A stretch of 64,000 nt of DNA from Peteryoungia aggregata LMG 23059 (GCF_030814435.1 NZ_JAUSUW010000004.1:186001-250000); one strand, 5' to 3'. Counted from the first letter of the stretch, positions 26,901 to 37,102 are shown. A program made the numbers and translations. The notes: generated by a model not told the origin, from the sequence alone.

Positions 26901-29900
26901 CGCGCCGGACCTGGCGCTACTACGAGACCTTCACGACGGCTGGCGACAACTACCTGCCGCCGGACAATTTCCAGGAAACGCCCGAGCCGATTATTGCGCA
27001 CCGCACCTCACCGACGAACATCGGCGTCTACCTGCTCTCGGTCGTCTCCGCTCGCCACTTCGGCTGGCTGAGCTTCGAGCAGACGATCGAACGCATGGAG
27101 CAGACGATCGCGACCGTCGAGCGAATGGAGAAGTACCGCGGCCATCTGTACAACTGGTATTACACCGACACGCTGAAGACACTCGGTCCGCGCTATATCT
27201 CCGCCGTCGATAGCGGCAACCTCGCTGGCCACCTGATCGCCATTTCATCCGCCTGCCGGGAATGGGCGGAAGCGCCCTCTGCGCATCTTCAGGGCAATCT
27301 CGACGGCATCGGTGATGTCGGCGGCATCCTGCTCGAGGTCCTCGGGCAGCTGCCGGACGACCGCAAGACGGTGCGTCCGTTGCGTCGTCGCCTGGAAGAG
27401 CGCATCATCGGCTTCAACACGGCGCTTGTTGCCGTCAAGCGCGAGCACGAGTTCGCCTCTATCCGCATCATCAATCTCGCCATTCTGGCCCGCGACGTGC
27501 AGAAGCTCGCGGCCAACCTGCATCACGAGGTGCGCTCCGAGCCGAGCGCCGAGGTGGTACGCTGGACGGAATACCTGGTTTCGGTCTGCGAAGCCCACAT
27601 CTCGGACACCGCGTTCGACCTGTCGAACATCGATCCGCTGCGCCAGCGTCTCAGCCAGTTGTCCGAGCGCGCCCGCAACATCGCCTTCTCGATGGACTTC
27701 ACCTTCCTGTTCCGCCCGGAGCGACGCCTCCTGTCGATCGGCTATCGCGTCGACGCCCGCGAGCTGGACGAGGCCTGTTACGATCTGCTCGCCTCGGAAT
27801 GCCGCCTGACCAGTCTCTTCGCCGTCGCCAAGGGTGACCTGCCGACAGAACACTGGTATCGCCTCGGTCGTCAGGTCGTTCCGATCGGCGCACGTGCCGC
27901 GCTGATCTCATGGTCGGGCTCCATGTTCGAGTACCTGATGCCACCGCTCGTCATGCAGGAGCGTCAGGGCGGCATCCTCAACCAGACCAACAATCTTGTT
28001 GTCATCGAACAGATGAACCATGGTCGCCGACTGAACATCCCCTGGGGCATCTCGGAAGCGGCCTTCAACGCCCGCGACCACGAGATGAACTACCAGTACA
28101 CCAACTTCGGTGTGCCGACGCTGGGTCTGAAGCGTGGTCTCGGCCAGAACGCCGTCATCGCGCCTTATGCCTCGATCCTCGCCAGCCAGTATTATCCGGA
28201 AGCGGCACTCGAGAACCTGAAGCGCTTGCGCAAGCTCGGCGCACTCGGGGCCTATGGTTTCCATGATGCCGTCGATTTCACGCCGACGCGTCTGCCGGAC
28301 GGCAAGAAGTGCGCCGTCGTCTACAACTACTATGCCCACCACCATGGCATGTCGATTGCGGCGATCGCCAACGTCGCCTTCAACGGTCGCCTGCGCGCCC
28401 TCTTCCATGCCGATCCGGTGATCGAGGCTGCGGAACTTCTCCTGCAGGAAAAGACCCCGCGCGAAATCCCGGTCATGAGCGCCAAATACGAGCCGCAGAC
28501 GCCGGGCAAGGGCCAGGCCGACCTGCTGCGCGCCGAAATCCGCACCGTCGAAGACCCGGCCACCAAGGACCGTGAAGTCGTCTTCCTCTCCAATGGCCAC
28601 TACTCGGTGATGATGACCGCCACCGGCTCCGGCTTCTCCCGCTGGAACGGTCAGTCCGTTACCCGCTGGAAGCCTGACACGACGGAAGACCGCTGGGGCA
28701 CCTTCCTCTTCCTGCGCGATACCGCGACCAACGAGTGGTGGTCGGCGACATCGGCGCCGCGCAGCGCCTTGAACGAAAAGTCCAAGGTCATCTTCGGCGA
28801 CGACAAGGCCGAATTCTTCAAGAGCGTCGGGGACATTTCGACGACCCTGGAATGCATCGTCGGCACCGAGCACGACGCCGAAGGCCGACGCCTGACGATC
28901 CTGAACACCGGGACCGAGGACCGCTACATCGAGGTCACCTCCTACACCGAGCCGGTGCTCGCCTATGAAGATGGCGACAACGCTCACCCGCTCTTCTCGC
29001 GCATGTTCGTGAAGACGGAATTCGGCCGCCGCCGCGACGTCATCCGCGCCGAGCGCAACAAGCGCAGCCCGTCCGATCCGGATATCTGCGTCGCCCACCT
29101 CGTGGTCGACAGCGCCGGCCAGGGCCGTCCGACGGAGTTCGAAACCGACCGACGCAAGTTCCTCGGCCGCGGACGTAGCCTCGGTGAAGCCGCAGCTTTC
29201 GATCCGGGCGCCTCGCTTTCTGGAACGGAAGGCTTCACGCTCGACCCGATCCTCAGCCTGCGCCGCGTCGTCCGCGTACCGGCGGGCAAGAAGGTCCAGG
29301 TCATATTCTGGACCATGGCCGCCCCGAACCGCGAGGAAATCGACCAGGCGATCGAACGCTATCGTCACCCGGACGCCTTCAGCCACGAGCTCATCCATGC
29401 CTGGACGCGCGCCCAGGTGGAACTCCGCCACATTGGCATCACCTCTCAGCAGGCCGCCGCCTTCCAGCACCTTGGCCGCTATCTGGTCTATCCCGATAAC
29501 CACCTGCGGGCAGACCCGGAAACGGTTCGCAAGGGCCTGCGCTCTCAGTCGGCCCTCTGGCCGATGGCGATCTCGGGCGACTTCCCGATCTTTGCGCTGC
29601 GCATCAACGACGACATGGACATGGACATCGCCCGCGAAGCGATGAGCGCCCTGGAATATCTACGCCGTCGCGGCGTCGTGGCCGATCTTGCAATCATCAA
29701 CGAGCGCGCGACCTCCTACGCCCAGGACATGCAGCATGCGCTCGACCAGATGGCGGACAACCTGCGCCATCGCCTGCCGGGCGGTCGCCAGCATGTCTTC
29801 ACCGTCCGCGACGATCTGCAGGATGAAGGTGCGACGCTCGCCGTTCTCGCGGCAGCCCGCGTTGTCCTCCACACCCGCAACGGCAAGATCGTCGACCAGG

Positions 29901-32437
29901 TGAACCGTGCCGTCTCGCTCTTTGCGACACCGCGCACCATCGACGGCGAAGCCGAATGGGCAGGCCTGCCCCCGTCGCTGCCCGCACCGGTAAAGCCAGG
30001 CCGGGCGATCGGTGGCTCCGACCTCGACTTCTGGAACGGCTTCGGTGGTTTCTCGAAGGATGGAACGGAATATGTCGTCCGCCTCGACGGGACGGCCAAC
30101 ACGCCGACGCCATGGATCAACGTGATCGCCAACGAGAGCTTCGGCTTCCATGTGTCCGCCGAAGGTGCGGGCTTCACCTGGAGCCAGAATTCGCGCGATT
30201 ACCAGGTGACGCCGTGGACCAATGATCCGGTCGTCAACCGCCCGGGTGAAGCCTTCTATGTGACCGATCTCGTCAGCGGTCGCGCCTATGCGACGGTGAG
30301 CGCGCTCAACCTCGATCCGGCTGCCACCTTCGAAACCCGTCATGGTTTGGGCTACTCGACCTTTGTCGGCCGACACGGCGATCTCGAAATCGAGCTGACA
30401 CAGACGGTCGACCGCGAACGTCCAGTGAAACTCTCGAAGATCCGGCTGAAGAATGTCAGCGGCGAAGCACGCAAGTTCCGCATTTACGGTTATGCGGAAT
30501 GGGTACTGGGCAACAACCCGGCTCGCACCGCGCCCTTCGTTCTCTCGACCTTTGACGAGGAAACGGGCGCCCTGCTCGCCTCCAACCCCTATGAGATCAA
30601 CTATCCAGGCCGCTTCGCCTTCCTCGCGGGCCCGGAACAGCCGGATGGCTACACCGCAAGCCGCCGTGAGTTCATCGGCCGCAACGGCACGATCAAGCTT
30701 CCGCAGGCCGTTGCCCGTGCTTCTGGCCTGAGCGGTTCGATCGAGAGCGAAAGCGACCCATGCGCCGCAATCGCCTTCGATGTCGAGCTTGCTCCCGGCC
30801 AGTCGCGCGACATGACCTTCCTTCTCGGGGAGACCGACACCTCCGAAGGTGCCATGGATCTGGTGAAGTCAGTTCGTGCGGCGGGCTTTGAGACTGTCTT
30901 GAGGTCGAACCGCGATTTCTGGACGGGCTTCACCGGCAAGCTCTCGGTCGAGACCGGAGACAAGGCCTTCGACAACCTCGTCAATCGCTGGCTGCCGTAT
31001 CAGGCCCTCGCCTGCCGCATCTTCGCGCGCGCTGGCTTCTACCAGGCAAGCGGCGCCTATGGCTTCCGCGACCAGTTGCAGGATACGCTAGCCTTCCTGA
31101 CGGTCGAGCCGCAGCTGGCCCGTCGCCAGATCCTGAAGGCAGCAGCTCGCCAGTTCGTCGAAGGCGACGTCCAGCATTGGTGGCTGCCGCAGACCGGAGC
31201 GGGTGTCCGCACCATGATCTCCGATGACGTCGTCTGGCTCGCCTATGCGATCGACCAGTATGTTTCGGCAACGGGTGACGAAACGATCCTTGCCGAACAG
31301 ATTCCGTTCCTCGACGGCCCGGAACTGAAGCATGGGCAGCATGACAGCTTCTTCCTGCCGAACGTGGCAGCCGAAACGGCTGATCTCTACGAGCATGCCG
31401 CCCGCGCGCTGGATCTGGCAATTGCCCGCACCGGCGAACACGGCCTGCCGCTGATCCTCGGCGGCGACTGGAATGACGGCATGAACCGTGTCGGCATCGA
31501 AGGGCGCGGCGAAAGCGTCTGGCTTGGTTGGCTGCTGGCCGCCACGCTTGAGCGTTTCAAGGTCCAGGCCGACAAGCGCGGCGAGCGCGACCGGAGCGCG
31601 CGCTGGAGCGATCATGTCGTAAAGCTCAAGGCGGCCCTGGAAACGGCCGGCTGGGACGGCGACCACTATCGTCGCGGCTATTTCGACGACGGCTCACCGC
31701 TCGGCTCCAGCGAGTCGCTGCAGTGCCAGATCGACTCCATCGCCCAGTCCTGGAGCGTGCTCTCGGGACTTGGGGATCCGGCGCATACCGAGAAGGCTCT
31801 CGATTCGGCCGTCTCGAAGCTGGTGGACACGGAGACGGGCATCGTCCGTCTCTTCACTCCGGCCTTCGAAAAGCCGCAGGTCGATCCCGGCTATATCGGC
31901 GCCTACCCACCCGGCGTACGTGAAAACGGTGGCCAGTATACCCATGCCGCGATCTGGCTGGGGCTGTCTCTGGTCAAGGCCGGCCGTCTGGCCGATGCCT
32001 GGCGTGTCTTTGAAATGCTGAACCCGATCAACCATGCCCGAACGGCTGATGACGCCGAGCGTTACCGCGTCGAGCCCTATGTCGTGGCAGCCGATATCTA
32101 TGGCGGAGACGGTTATGCCGGGCGCGGTGGCTGGACCTGGTATACCGGCTCGGCCGGCTGGCTCTATCGCTTCGCAGTCGAAGGCTTCCTCGGCATCCGT
32201 CGCAAGGGCAGCGATATCGTGGTCAGCCCCGCTCTGCCCGAGCACTGGCAGGGCTTCAAGGCGACGGTGGAGATCGACGGACGCAAGGTCGACGTCGCCG
32301 TCACACGCAATACTGAAGGCTACGACGTGACCCTCGACGGCAAGGCGCAGGTAATCGGCCAGGATCTGCCAGAGCCCCCGGCTCCGCCGCCGGCGAAGAA
32401 GCCGGCACGAAAGCCAAAGGCCAAGGCTGCCGAATGA
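23924..32437 (+). CDS. ndvB: Cyclic beta-1,2-glucan synthase NdvB/ChvB
   Basis: 2837 residues, the normal length for this giant inner-membrane enzyme, which starts, extends, length-controls and cyclises periplasmic beta-1,2-glucan from UDP-glucose. Membrane segments lie near 397-460, 800-850 and 930-975. The GT84 domain carries the nucleotide-sugar motif D616-A-D618 (LDADTR) and Q763-x2-R-W766. The middle glycoamylase-like region follows, and the C-terminal GH94 phosphorylase domain has the catalytic-type DWND motif (2515-2518), used to control chain length. The C-terminus ends in a Pro/Lys/Ala tail. The product is exported by NdvA, encoded 5 kb downstream in this window. Cyclic glucan serves hypo-osmotic adaptation and plant or animal host infection. 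Start ATG at 23924 has only a weak ribosome site. Confidence 0.98.
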   Translation: MTLHVPSRDLETKQIDHNDSIRSAYFTIEELRESAASLALDGVEELPGLMDFDFFARHKENEREILRVYRATAADVEAGATITPAAEWLLDNHYIIEEAIQEVRRDFPKRFYRQLPTMKVGRREIPRTMALAWLYVAHTHSTVSQESMTALVEGYQQHQTLEIGELWALPSIVRFVLVENLRRIATRVDRSRRMRRRANEVADEIIRLNDPVAAATYLSQIEQLADDNTFATQFLYRLRNGSQNTSFAVEWLESRLEAAGRTAQEAMDAEHNRLSSGNVTMGNIVRGLREIDDKEWSVWVEEVSHVDRVLGQHTDYRDLDFGSRNAYRNTIEKLARRCDQTEIEIAQTAIDLASATVGADGQLDVGSYLVGSRRSDLEAAIGYSQPLSRILVDIIKRLNWLSIAVPVIALTIAALAVIGHFLDQAGASTPLILILLIMVSLPVSEGATGLFNTVVTFFVKPFRLTGYEFKDGIPEEARTLVVVPCMLTKRDDVDELVRNLEVHYLTNPHGEIYFALLSDWKDSQTEESAADLEVLDYAKREVAQLNARYDFAGKTRFYLLHRRRLYNEAEGCWMGWERKRGKLHELNLLLRGDRDTSYLPGANTVPENVRYVMTLDADTRLMRDAVTKLVGKMHHPINRPVHDEKTGRVVSGYGVLQPRVTPSLTTGKDASVFQRIFSMNRGLDPYVFTVSDVYQDITGEGTFTGKGLYDVDAFETAIKGRIDENSVLSHDLLEGSFARCALVTDVELVEDFPTRYEVEISRQRRWARGDWQLIPYIGDTSRGITSLGRWKMVDNLRRSLTPIAWLAASVLGWASMEPVGATIWQLLLIFSLFVAPTLSLLSGIVPRQTDIVPAAHFQTLWSEVRSINAQVALRIVFIADNACMMADAIVRSLYRMLVSRKLLLEWRTAASVQSAAQGSIASYYGNMRHAPILAILSVGIAAMPGGYGYLIGLPFAALWVLSPLVAWYVSQSAETEDSLEVPEHVSYELRKIARRTWRYYETFTTAGDNYLPPDNFQETPEPIIAHRTSPTNIGVYLLSVVSARHFGWLSFEQTIERMEQTIATVERMEKYRGHLYNWYYTDTLKTLGPRYISAVDSGNLAGHLIAISSACREWAEAPSAHLQGNLDGIGDVGGILLEVLGQLPDDRKTVRPLRRRLEERIIGFNTALVAVKREHEFASIRIINLAILARDVQKLAANLHHEVRSEPSAEVVRWTEYLVSVCEAHISDTAFDLSNIDPLRQRLSQLSERARNIAFSMDFTFLFRPERRLLSIGYRVDARELDEACYDLLASECRLTSLFAVAKGDLPTEHWYRLGRQVVPIGARAALISWSGSMFEYLMPPLVMQERQGGILNQTNNLVVIEQMNHGRRLNIPWGISEAAFNARDHEMNYQYTNFGVPTLGLKRGLGQNAVIAPYASILASQYYPEAALENLKRLRKLGALGAYGFHDAVDFTPTRLPDGKKCAVVYNYYAHHHGMSIAAIANVAFNGRLRALFHADPVIEAAELLLQEKTPREIPVMSAKYEPQTPGKGQADLLRAEIRTVEDPATKDREVVFLSNGHYSVMMTATGSGFSRWNGQSVTRWKPDTTEDRWGTFLFLRDTATNEWWSATSAPRSALNEKSKVIFGDDKAEFFKSVGDISTTLECIVGTEHDAEGRRLTILNTGTEDRYIEVTSYTEPVLAYEDGDNAHPLFSRMFVKTEFGRRRDVIRAERNKRSPSDPDICVAHLVVDSAGQGRPTEFETDRRKFLGRGRSLGEAAAFDPGASLSGTEGFTLDPILSLRRVVRVPAGKKVQVIFWTMAAPNREEIDQAIERYRHPDAFSHELIHAWTRAQVELRHIGITSQQAAAFQHLGRYLVYPDNHLRADPETVRKGLRSQSALWPMAISGDFPIFALRINDDMDMDIAREAMSALEYLRRRGVVADLAIINERATSYAQDMQHALDQMADNLRHRLPGGRQHVFTVRDDLQDEGATLAVLAAARVVLHTRNGKIVDQVNRAVSLFATPRTIDGEAEWAGLPPSLPAPVKPGRAIGGSDLDFWNGFGGFSKDGTEYVVRLDGTANTPTPWINVIANESFGFHVSAEGAGFTWSQNSRDYQVTPWTNDPVVNRPGEAFYVTDLVSGRAYATVSALNLDPAATFETRHGLGYSTFVGRHGDLEIELTQTVDRERPVKLSKIRLKNVSGEARKFRIYGYAEWVLGNNPARTAPFVLSTFDEETGALLASNPYEINYPGRFAFLAGPEQPDGYTASRREFIGRNGTIKLPQAVARASGLSGSIESESDPCAAIAFDVELAPGQSRDMTFLLGETDTSEGAMDLVKSVRAAGFETVLRSNRDFWTGFTGKLSVETGDKAFDNLVNRWLPYQALACRIFARAGFYQASGAYGFRDQLQDTLAFLTVEPQLARRQILKAAARQFVEGDVQHWWLPQTGAGVRTMISDDVVWLAYAIDQYVSATGDETILAEQIPFLDGPELKHGQHDSFFLPNVAAETADLYEHAARALDLAIARTGEHGLPLILGGDWNDGMNRVGIEGRGESVWLGWLLAATLERFKVQADKRGERDRSARWSDHVVKLKAALETAGWDGDHYRRGYFDDGSPLGSSESLQCQIDSIAQSWSVLSGLGDPAHTEKALDSAVSKLVDTETGIVRLFTPAFEKPQVDPGYIGAYPPGVRENGGQYTHAAIWLGLSLVKAGRLADAWRVFEMLNPINHARTADDAERYRVEPYVVAADIYGGDGYAGRGGWTWYTGSAGWLYRFAVEGFLGIRRKGSDIVVSPALPEHWQGFKATVEIDGRKVDVAVTRNTEGYDVTLDGKAQVIGQDLPEPPAPPPAKKPARKPKAKAAE

Positions 32438-32448
32438 TCGAAACGAAA

Positions 32449-32484
32449 GAGGCCCCGCCAGCGATGGCGGGGCCTCTTTTCTTT
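32449..32484 (+). terminator. Strong terminator between ndvB and pyc
   Basis: A 12-bp perfect stem, GAGGCCCCGCCA (32449-32460), GCGA loop, TGGCGGGGCCTC (32465-32476), followed by TTTTCTTTT. The minus-strand side has a poorer U run, but the hairpin could also end pyc transcripts. Confidence 0.9.
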
Positions 32485-32502
32485 TGAGCAGTTGGGAGAG
32501 TA

Positions 32503-35500
32503 TCAGACCGAATAGACGATCAGCAGATCCTTGGCATCGATCTGGTCACCGATCCGCACGAGGACTTCCGAAATCGTCCCGTCACGGTCGGCATGCAGCG
32601 CCGTTTCCATCTTCATCGCCTCGATCGAGAGCAGCACATCGCCGGACTTGACCGTCTGGCCGGCAGCGACGGAAACCTGCGAAATCACGCCAGGCATCGG
32701 CGCACCGAGCTGCGCGGTATTGCCGGTTTCCGCCTTGCGGCGGACGGCGCTGCCCGAAGCACCATGGGCACGATCCGGCACCTTGATGCGGCGCGGCTGA
32801 CCGTTCAGTTCGAAGAACACGGTGACCATGCCCTTTTCGTCCGTATGGCCAATCGCCTGATTGACGATAACCAGCGTCTTACCCTTCTCCAGATCGAGGA
32901 AGAGTTCCTCGCCGGCTGGCAGGCCATAGAAATACTGCGGCGTCGGGATAACCGAAACCGGGCCGTATGTGTCGGCTGCGAGGGCATAGTCGGTGAAGAC
33001 CTTGGGATACATGAGGTACGAGGCAAACTCGAAATCAGTCACCTCACGGCCAAGCTTTTCCTCGATCGCCTTGCGTTCCGCATCCAGATCGGCCGGCGGC
33101 AGTAGCGAACCCGGTACCGCCGTATAGGGCTGATCGCCCTTGAGCACCTTTTTCTGCAGCGCCTCTGGCCATCCGCCTGGCGGCTGCCCCAGATCCCCCT
33201 TCAGCATCGAGACGACCGAATCCGGGAAGGCGATGTCCTTGGCCGGGTTCTCGACGTCGGCCACCGAAAGGTCCTGGCTGACCATCATCAGCGCCATGTC
33301 GCCGACAACCTTGGAGGAGGGGGTCACCTTGACGATGTCGCCAAACATCTGGTTGGCGTCAGCATAGGCTTGCGCCACCTCGTGCCAGCGGGTCTCCAAC
33401 CCCAGCGAGCGTGCCTGCTCCTTGAGGTTGGTGAACTGCCCACCCGGCATTTCATGCAGATAGACCTCCGACGCCGGCCCCTTGAGATCGGTCTCGAATG
33501 CGGCGTACTGAATGCGCACGGCTTCCCAGTAGAAGGAGAGACGGCGGATCCAGTGAGGATCGAGCCCCGGGTCGCGTTCCGACCCGCGCAGTGCTTCTAC
33601 GATCGAGCCGAGGCACGGCTGGGACGTGTTGCCCGAGAAGGCATCCATGGCTGCATCCACGGCATCGACACCGGCTTCCACAGCCGCCAGCACAGTCGCA
33701 GCTGCAATGCCTGAAGTGTCATGCGTGTGGAAGTGGATCGGCAGGCTTGTGGCTTCACGCAAGGCCTTGAACAGCACCTTGGCGGCAGCCGGCTTCAGAA
33801 GGCCGGCCATGTCCTTGACCGCGATTATGTGCGCACCGGCCTTTTCGAGATCGGCCGCAAGTGCCGTGTAGTACTTCAGGTCATACTTCGGACGCGCCGA
33901 ATTCAGGAGATCGCCCGTGTAGCAGATAACCGCCTCGCAGAGCTTGTTCTCTTCGATCACGGCATCCATCGACACGCGCATGTTGTCGACCCAGTTCAGG
34001 CAGTCGAAGACGCGGAAGAGGTCGATCCCGCCCTTGGCCGCCTGGCGGACAAAGTACTTCACCACATTGTCGGGATAGTTCTTGTAGCCCACGCCGTTCG
34101 CGCCGCGCAGAAGCATCTGCAGCAGCAGGTTAGGCGCACCTTCGCGCACAAGTGCCAGACGCTCCCACGGATCTTCCGTCAGGAAGCGCATGGAAACGTC
34201 GAAGGTCGCGCCGCCCCAGCACTCGAGCGAGAACAGGTTCGGCAGAGCCCGCGCATAGGTGTCGGCGATCTTGGCGATATCATGTGTCCGAACACGGGTC
34301 GCGAGCAGCGACTGGTGACCGTCGCGCATGGTCGTATCGGTCATCAGGATGCGTTTTTCGTTGCGCATCCATTCGCCGAACTTCTTGGGCCCGAGTTCGT
34401 CAAGCAGTTGCTTGGTACCCGGTTTGATGTCGGCGTCGATATAGGGAACGACTGGCTCAGCGGCATCGGCAGGCGGCTTCGGACGGCCCTTGACCTCCGG
34501 ATGGCCATTCACGGTCACATCCGCGAGATAGGTGAGCAGCTTCGTGGCGCGATCCTGGCGCTTCACCTGCTGGAAGAGCTCTGGTGTCGTGTCGATGAAC
34601 CGGGTCGTATAGGAATTGTCGCGAAACTTCGGATGGCCAATGATCGCTTCGAGGAAGGTGAGGTTGGTCGCGACACCGCGGATACGGAACTCGCGCAACG
34701 CGCGGTCCATGCGGCTGATCGCTTCCTGCGGCGTGCTGCCCGACGCCGTTACCTTGACCAGCAGCGGATCGTAGTAGCGGGTGATGATCGCACCCGAATA
34801 GGCGGTACCGCCATCGAGGCGGATGCCGAAGCCGGCAGCCGAACGATAGGCGGTGATGCGGCCGTAATCCGGAATGAAGTTCTGCTCCGGGTCTTCCGTG
34901 GTGATGCGGCACTGCAGGGCATGACCGTTCAGGCGGATATCGGCCTGCTTTGGCACGCCCGATTCCGGGGTTCCGATGGCATGACCATCAAGGATGTGGA
35001 TCTGCGCCTTCACGATGTCGATACCGGTCACGACTTCGGTGACGGTGTGCTCGACCTGGATGCGCGGATTGACCTCGATGAAGTAGAATTTGCCGGTGTC
35101 GGCATCCATCAGGTACTCGACGGTACCGGCACCGATATAGTTGGTCGCCTTGGCGATCCGGAGCGAATAGTCGGCCAGTTCCTGGCGCTGCGCTTCGTTC
35201 AGGTAAGGTGCCGGCGCGCGCTCGACGACCTTCTGGTTGCGGCGCTGGATGGAGCAGTCACGCTCGAAGAGATGCACGACATTGCCATGCGTATCGCCGA
35301 GAACCTGGCTCTCGACGTGGCGGGCGCGCTCGACGAGCTTTTCAAGATAGACCTCGTCTTTGCCGAACGCGGCCATTGCCTCGCGCTTGCCTTCCGTCAC
35401 CTCGCGCAGCAGGTCCTTGGGGTCGCGAATGGCGCGCATGCCACGACCGCCACCACCCCAGGATGCCTTGAGCATGACCGGATAACCGATCTCTGCCGCC

Positions 35501-35964
35501 AAACGGTGGATCTCCGCTTCGTCATCGGGCAGCGGATTGGTGGCCGGCACCACCGGAACGCCGACGCTAATTGCGAGATTGCGGGCAGCGACCTTGTTGC
35601 CGAGCTGCCGCATCGTGTCGCTCTTCGGACCGATGAAGATCAGACCTGCATCGTTGCAGGCGTCCACGAATTCAGGACTCTCCGAGAGGAGGCCGTAGCC
35701 GGGATGGATCGCGTCGGCACCCGACAGCTTGGCAACGCGGATGATTTCCTCGATCGACAGATAGCTCTCGATCGGTCCGAGATCTCTCGCCAGGTGCGGG
35801 CCCCGACCAACCTGGTAGCTTTCATCCGCCTTGAAGCGGTGCAGCGCGAGTTTGTCTTCCTCGGCCCAGATAGCGACCGTTTTCAGACCGAGCTCGTTGG
35901 CGGCGCGAAAGACGCGGATCGCGATTTCCGAACGGTTGGCGACAAGGATCTTGGATATTGGCAA
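32503..35964 (-). CDS. pyc: Pyruvate carboxylase
   Basis: 1153-residue single-chain biotin enzyme; it makes oxaloacetate from pyruvate and bicarbonate with ATP. The biotin carboxylase/ATP-grasp domain (1-450; SWGGGGRGMR), the carboxyltransferase domain (about 530-800; TMRDGHQSLLATRVRT, metal-binding HTHDTSG) and the biotinyl domain with Lys1118 in EAMKMET are all present. The chosen start is TTG at 35964: GGGGAG lies six bases upstream and MPISKILVANRSEIAIRVF is the family N-terminus. An ATG 13 codons upstream gives a non-homologous leader. In Ensifer the gene also lies beside expR and ndvA. Confidence 0.97.
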   Translation of the reverse strand: MPISKILVANRSEIAIRVFRAANELGLKTVAIWAEEDKLALHRFKADESYQVGRGPHLARDLGPIESYLSIEEIIRVAKLSGADAIHPGYGLLSESPEFVDACNDAGLIFIGPKSDTMRQLGNKVAARNLAISVGVPVVPATNPLPDDEAEIHRLAAEIGYPVMLKASWGGGGRGMRAIRDPKDLLREVTEGKREAMAAFGKDEVYLEKLVERARHVESQVLGDTHGNVVHLFERDCSIQRRNQKVVERAPAPYLNEAQRQELADYSLRIAKATNYIGAGTVEYLMDADTGKFYFIEVNPRIQVEHTVTEVVTGIDIVKAQIHILDGHAIGTPESGVPKQADIRLNGHALQCRITTEDPEQNFIPDYGRITAYRSAAGFGIRLDGGTAYSGAIITRYYDPLLVKVTASGSTPQEAISRMDRALREFRIRGVATNLTFLEAIIGHPKFRDNSYTTRFIDTTPELFQQVKRQDRATKLLTYLADVTVNGHPEVKGRPKPPADAAEPVVPYIDADIKPGTKQLLDELGPKKFGEWMRNEKRILMTDTTMRDGHQSLLATRVRTHDIAKIADTYARALPNLFSLECWGGATFDVSMRFLTEDPWERLALVREGAPNLLLQMLLRGANGVGYKNYPDNVVKYFVRQAAKGGIDLFRVFDCLNWVDNMRVSMDAVIEENKLCEAVICYTGDLLNSARPKYDLKYYTALAADLEKAGAHIIAVKDMAGLLKPAAAKVLFKALREATSLPIHFHTHDTSGIAAATVLAAVEAGVDAVDAAMDAFSGNTSQPCLGSIVEALRGSERDPGLDPHWIRRLSFYWEAVRIQYAAFETDLKGPASEVYLHEMPGGQFTNLKEQARSLGLETRWHEVAQAYADANQMFGDIVKVTPSSKVVGDMALMMVSQDLSVADVENPAKDIAFPDSVVSMLKGDLGQPPGGWPEALQKKVLKGDQPYTAVPGSLLPPADLDAERKAIEEKLGREVTDFEFASYLMYPKVFTDYALAADTYGPVSVIPTPQYFYGLPAGEELFLDLEKGKTLVIVNQAIGHTDEKGMVTVFFELNGQPRRIKVPDRAHGASGSAVRRKAETGNTAQLGAPMPGVISQVSVAAGQTVKSGDVLLSIEAMKMETALHADRDGTISEVLVRIGDQIDAKDLLIVYSV

Positions 35965-36081
35965 TTCGATCTCCCCAAAACGATATGCCAGGGCATTGTG
36001 CACCTGCGAAGAAAAGTCATAGCGCGTTGTTTTGGGAAGTTCAATTTGCCTTGCTTCGTGTCGAGAAGATTCAGGTGTGCC

Positions 36082-36819
36082 TCAGGTTACAAGCCCGAGA
36101 CGGAACGACAGAGCCACCACGTGCTGTCGATTTTTCGCATTTAGTTTGTCCTGAATACCATTCATGTACCAATCAACGGTGTGGTTCGAAATCTTCAAGA
36201 TCTTGCTGATCTCATTCGAGGTCAGTCCATCCGCCAGATAGTTCAGAACTTCCATTTCACGCCGCGTCATCCGCGTATCGATCGGCTTGATCGCCTCCGC
36301 CTCATCGGCAAAGCGGAATTCCACGAGACGCCAATAGGCCTTCTTCGCCACGGCATCGAAAAGCGCCACTTCCGTGGGGGACAGATCGATGGGACGTCCG
36401 CCCACCGTCATGTTGCCGAGCAGCCCGGTTCGCCCGTGGACGGGGAAAATGTATCCGTCCTGCAGGCCGAACCGCATGCTGTCCGCCAGCATGCGCTCCA
36501 TCCGCTTGCGATGCGGGTCCGCTCGGAAGGCGTACAGCGCCTCGCGCCAGCGAAAGCCGGATTGAGCGTGGCCGAGATAACGAATGGTCGGATCGATGAG
36601 GACATATTTCTTGGCGATATAGAGCTGCGGCCATCCTTCCGGCCAGTGCCCCGCCAGAACGAGTTCCATCGGATTTTCGTCCGGTTTGGGCTGACGCACG
36701 ACGCCGTAATAGTCGAAACCATAGGACCGAATCAGCTTTTCGAGCGTCGTGACGATCTCGGCTGCGGATCGGCACTCATCCACTACGACCAAAAAATGCA
36801 GCAATTGATTGATGTTCAC
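36082..36819 (-). CDS. LuxR-type regulator with intact acyl-homoserine-lactone site, ExpR-like
   Basis: 245 residues, the length of Ensifer ExpR, and in the same place between pyc and ndvA. The N-terminal autoinducer domain keeps the TraR ligand residues in register: Trp63, Tyr67, Asp76-Pro77 and Trp91 (TraR W57, Y61, D70-P71, W85). The C-terminal LuxR helix-turn-helix is TRREMEVLNYLADGLTSNEI... DWYMNGIQDKLNA (about 184-235). It should bind acyl-homoserine lactones and control exopolysaccharide or motility genes, as ExpR does. No luxI synthase lies in the window, so it is a solo or uses a distant synthase. Identity as ExpR rests on position, length and ligand residues, not on alignment. Confidence 0.85.
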   Translation of the reverse strand: MNINQLLHFLVVVDECRSAAEIVTTLEKLIRSYGFDYYGVVRQPKPDENPMELVLAGHWPEGWPQLYIAKKYVLIDPTIRYLGHAQSGFRWREALYAFRADPHRKRMERMLADSMRFGLQDGYIFPVHGRTGLLGNMTVGGRPIDLSPTEVALFDAVAKKAYWRLVEFRFADEAEAIKPIDTRMTRREMEVLNYLADGLTSNEISKILKISNHTVDWYMNGIQDKLNAKNRQHVVALSFRLGLVT

Positions 36820-37102
36820 AAAACTCTCTCCAAAATGCGCAGCTAAAATACCATTAAAAAGCCACGAGCAGCGGTTTTTTCAACCACCCTGAGCAATATG
36901 AACATTTATCGTCAAATTGCGTTATGGGAAGCTTAAAGCGCGGGGGTCGACTTTGGCCTGTGGCCATGCTCCGCGATCGGACCGAAGAAGGTGAGATCTT
37001 GCAGAGGATCCACTGTAGCATTAGGCATCCTTCGCACTGACGGCAGACTCCGGCCTGATACTGTCTTGGCGCACGCCACGAACGAAACAAAGGTAACACC
37101 AC

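Noticed and set aside
27908-29503. A 531-residue minus-strand frame opposite ndvB
   Set aside because: Antisense to an intact glucan synthase; no family features.
33721-36144. An 800-residue plus-strand frame opposite pyruvate carboxylase
   Set aside because: It lies wholly within and beyond pyc on the opposite strand; the repeated Arg/Asp/Gly/His pattern is the complement of pyc codons.
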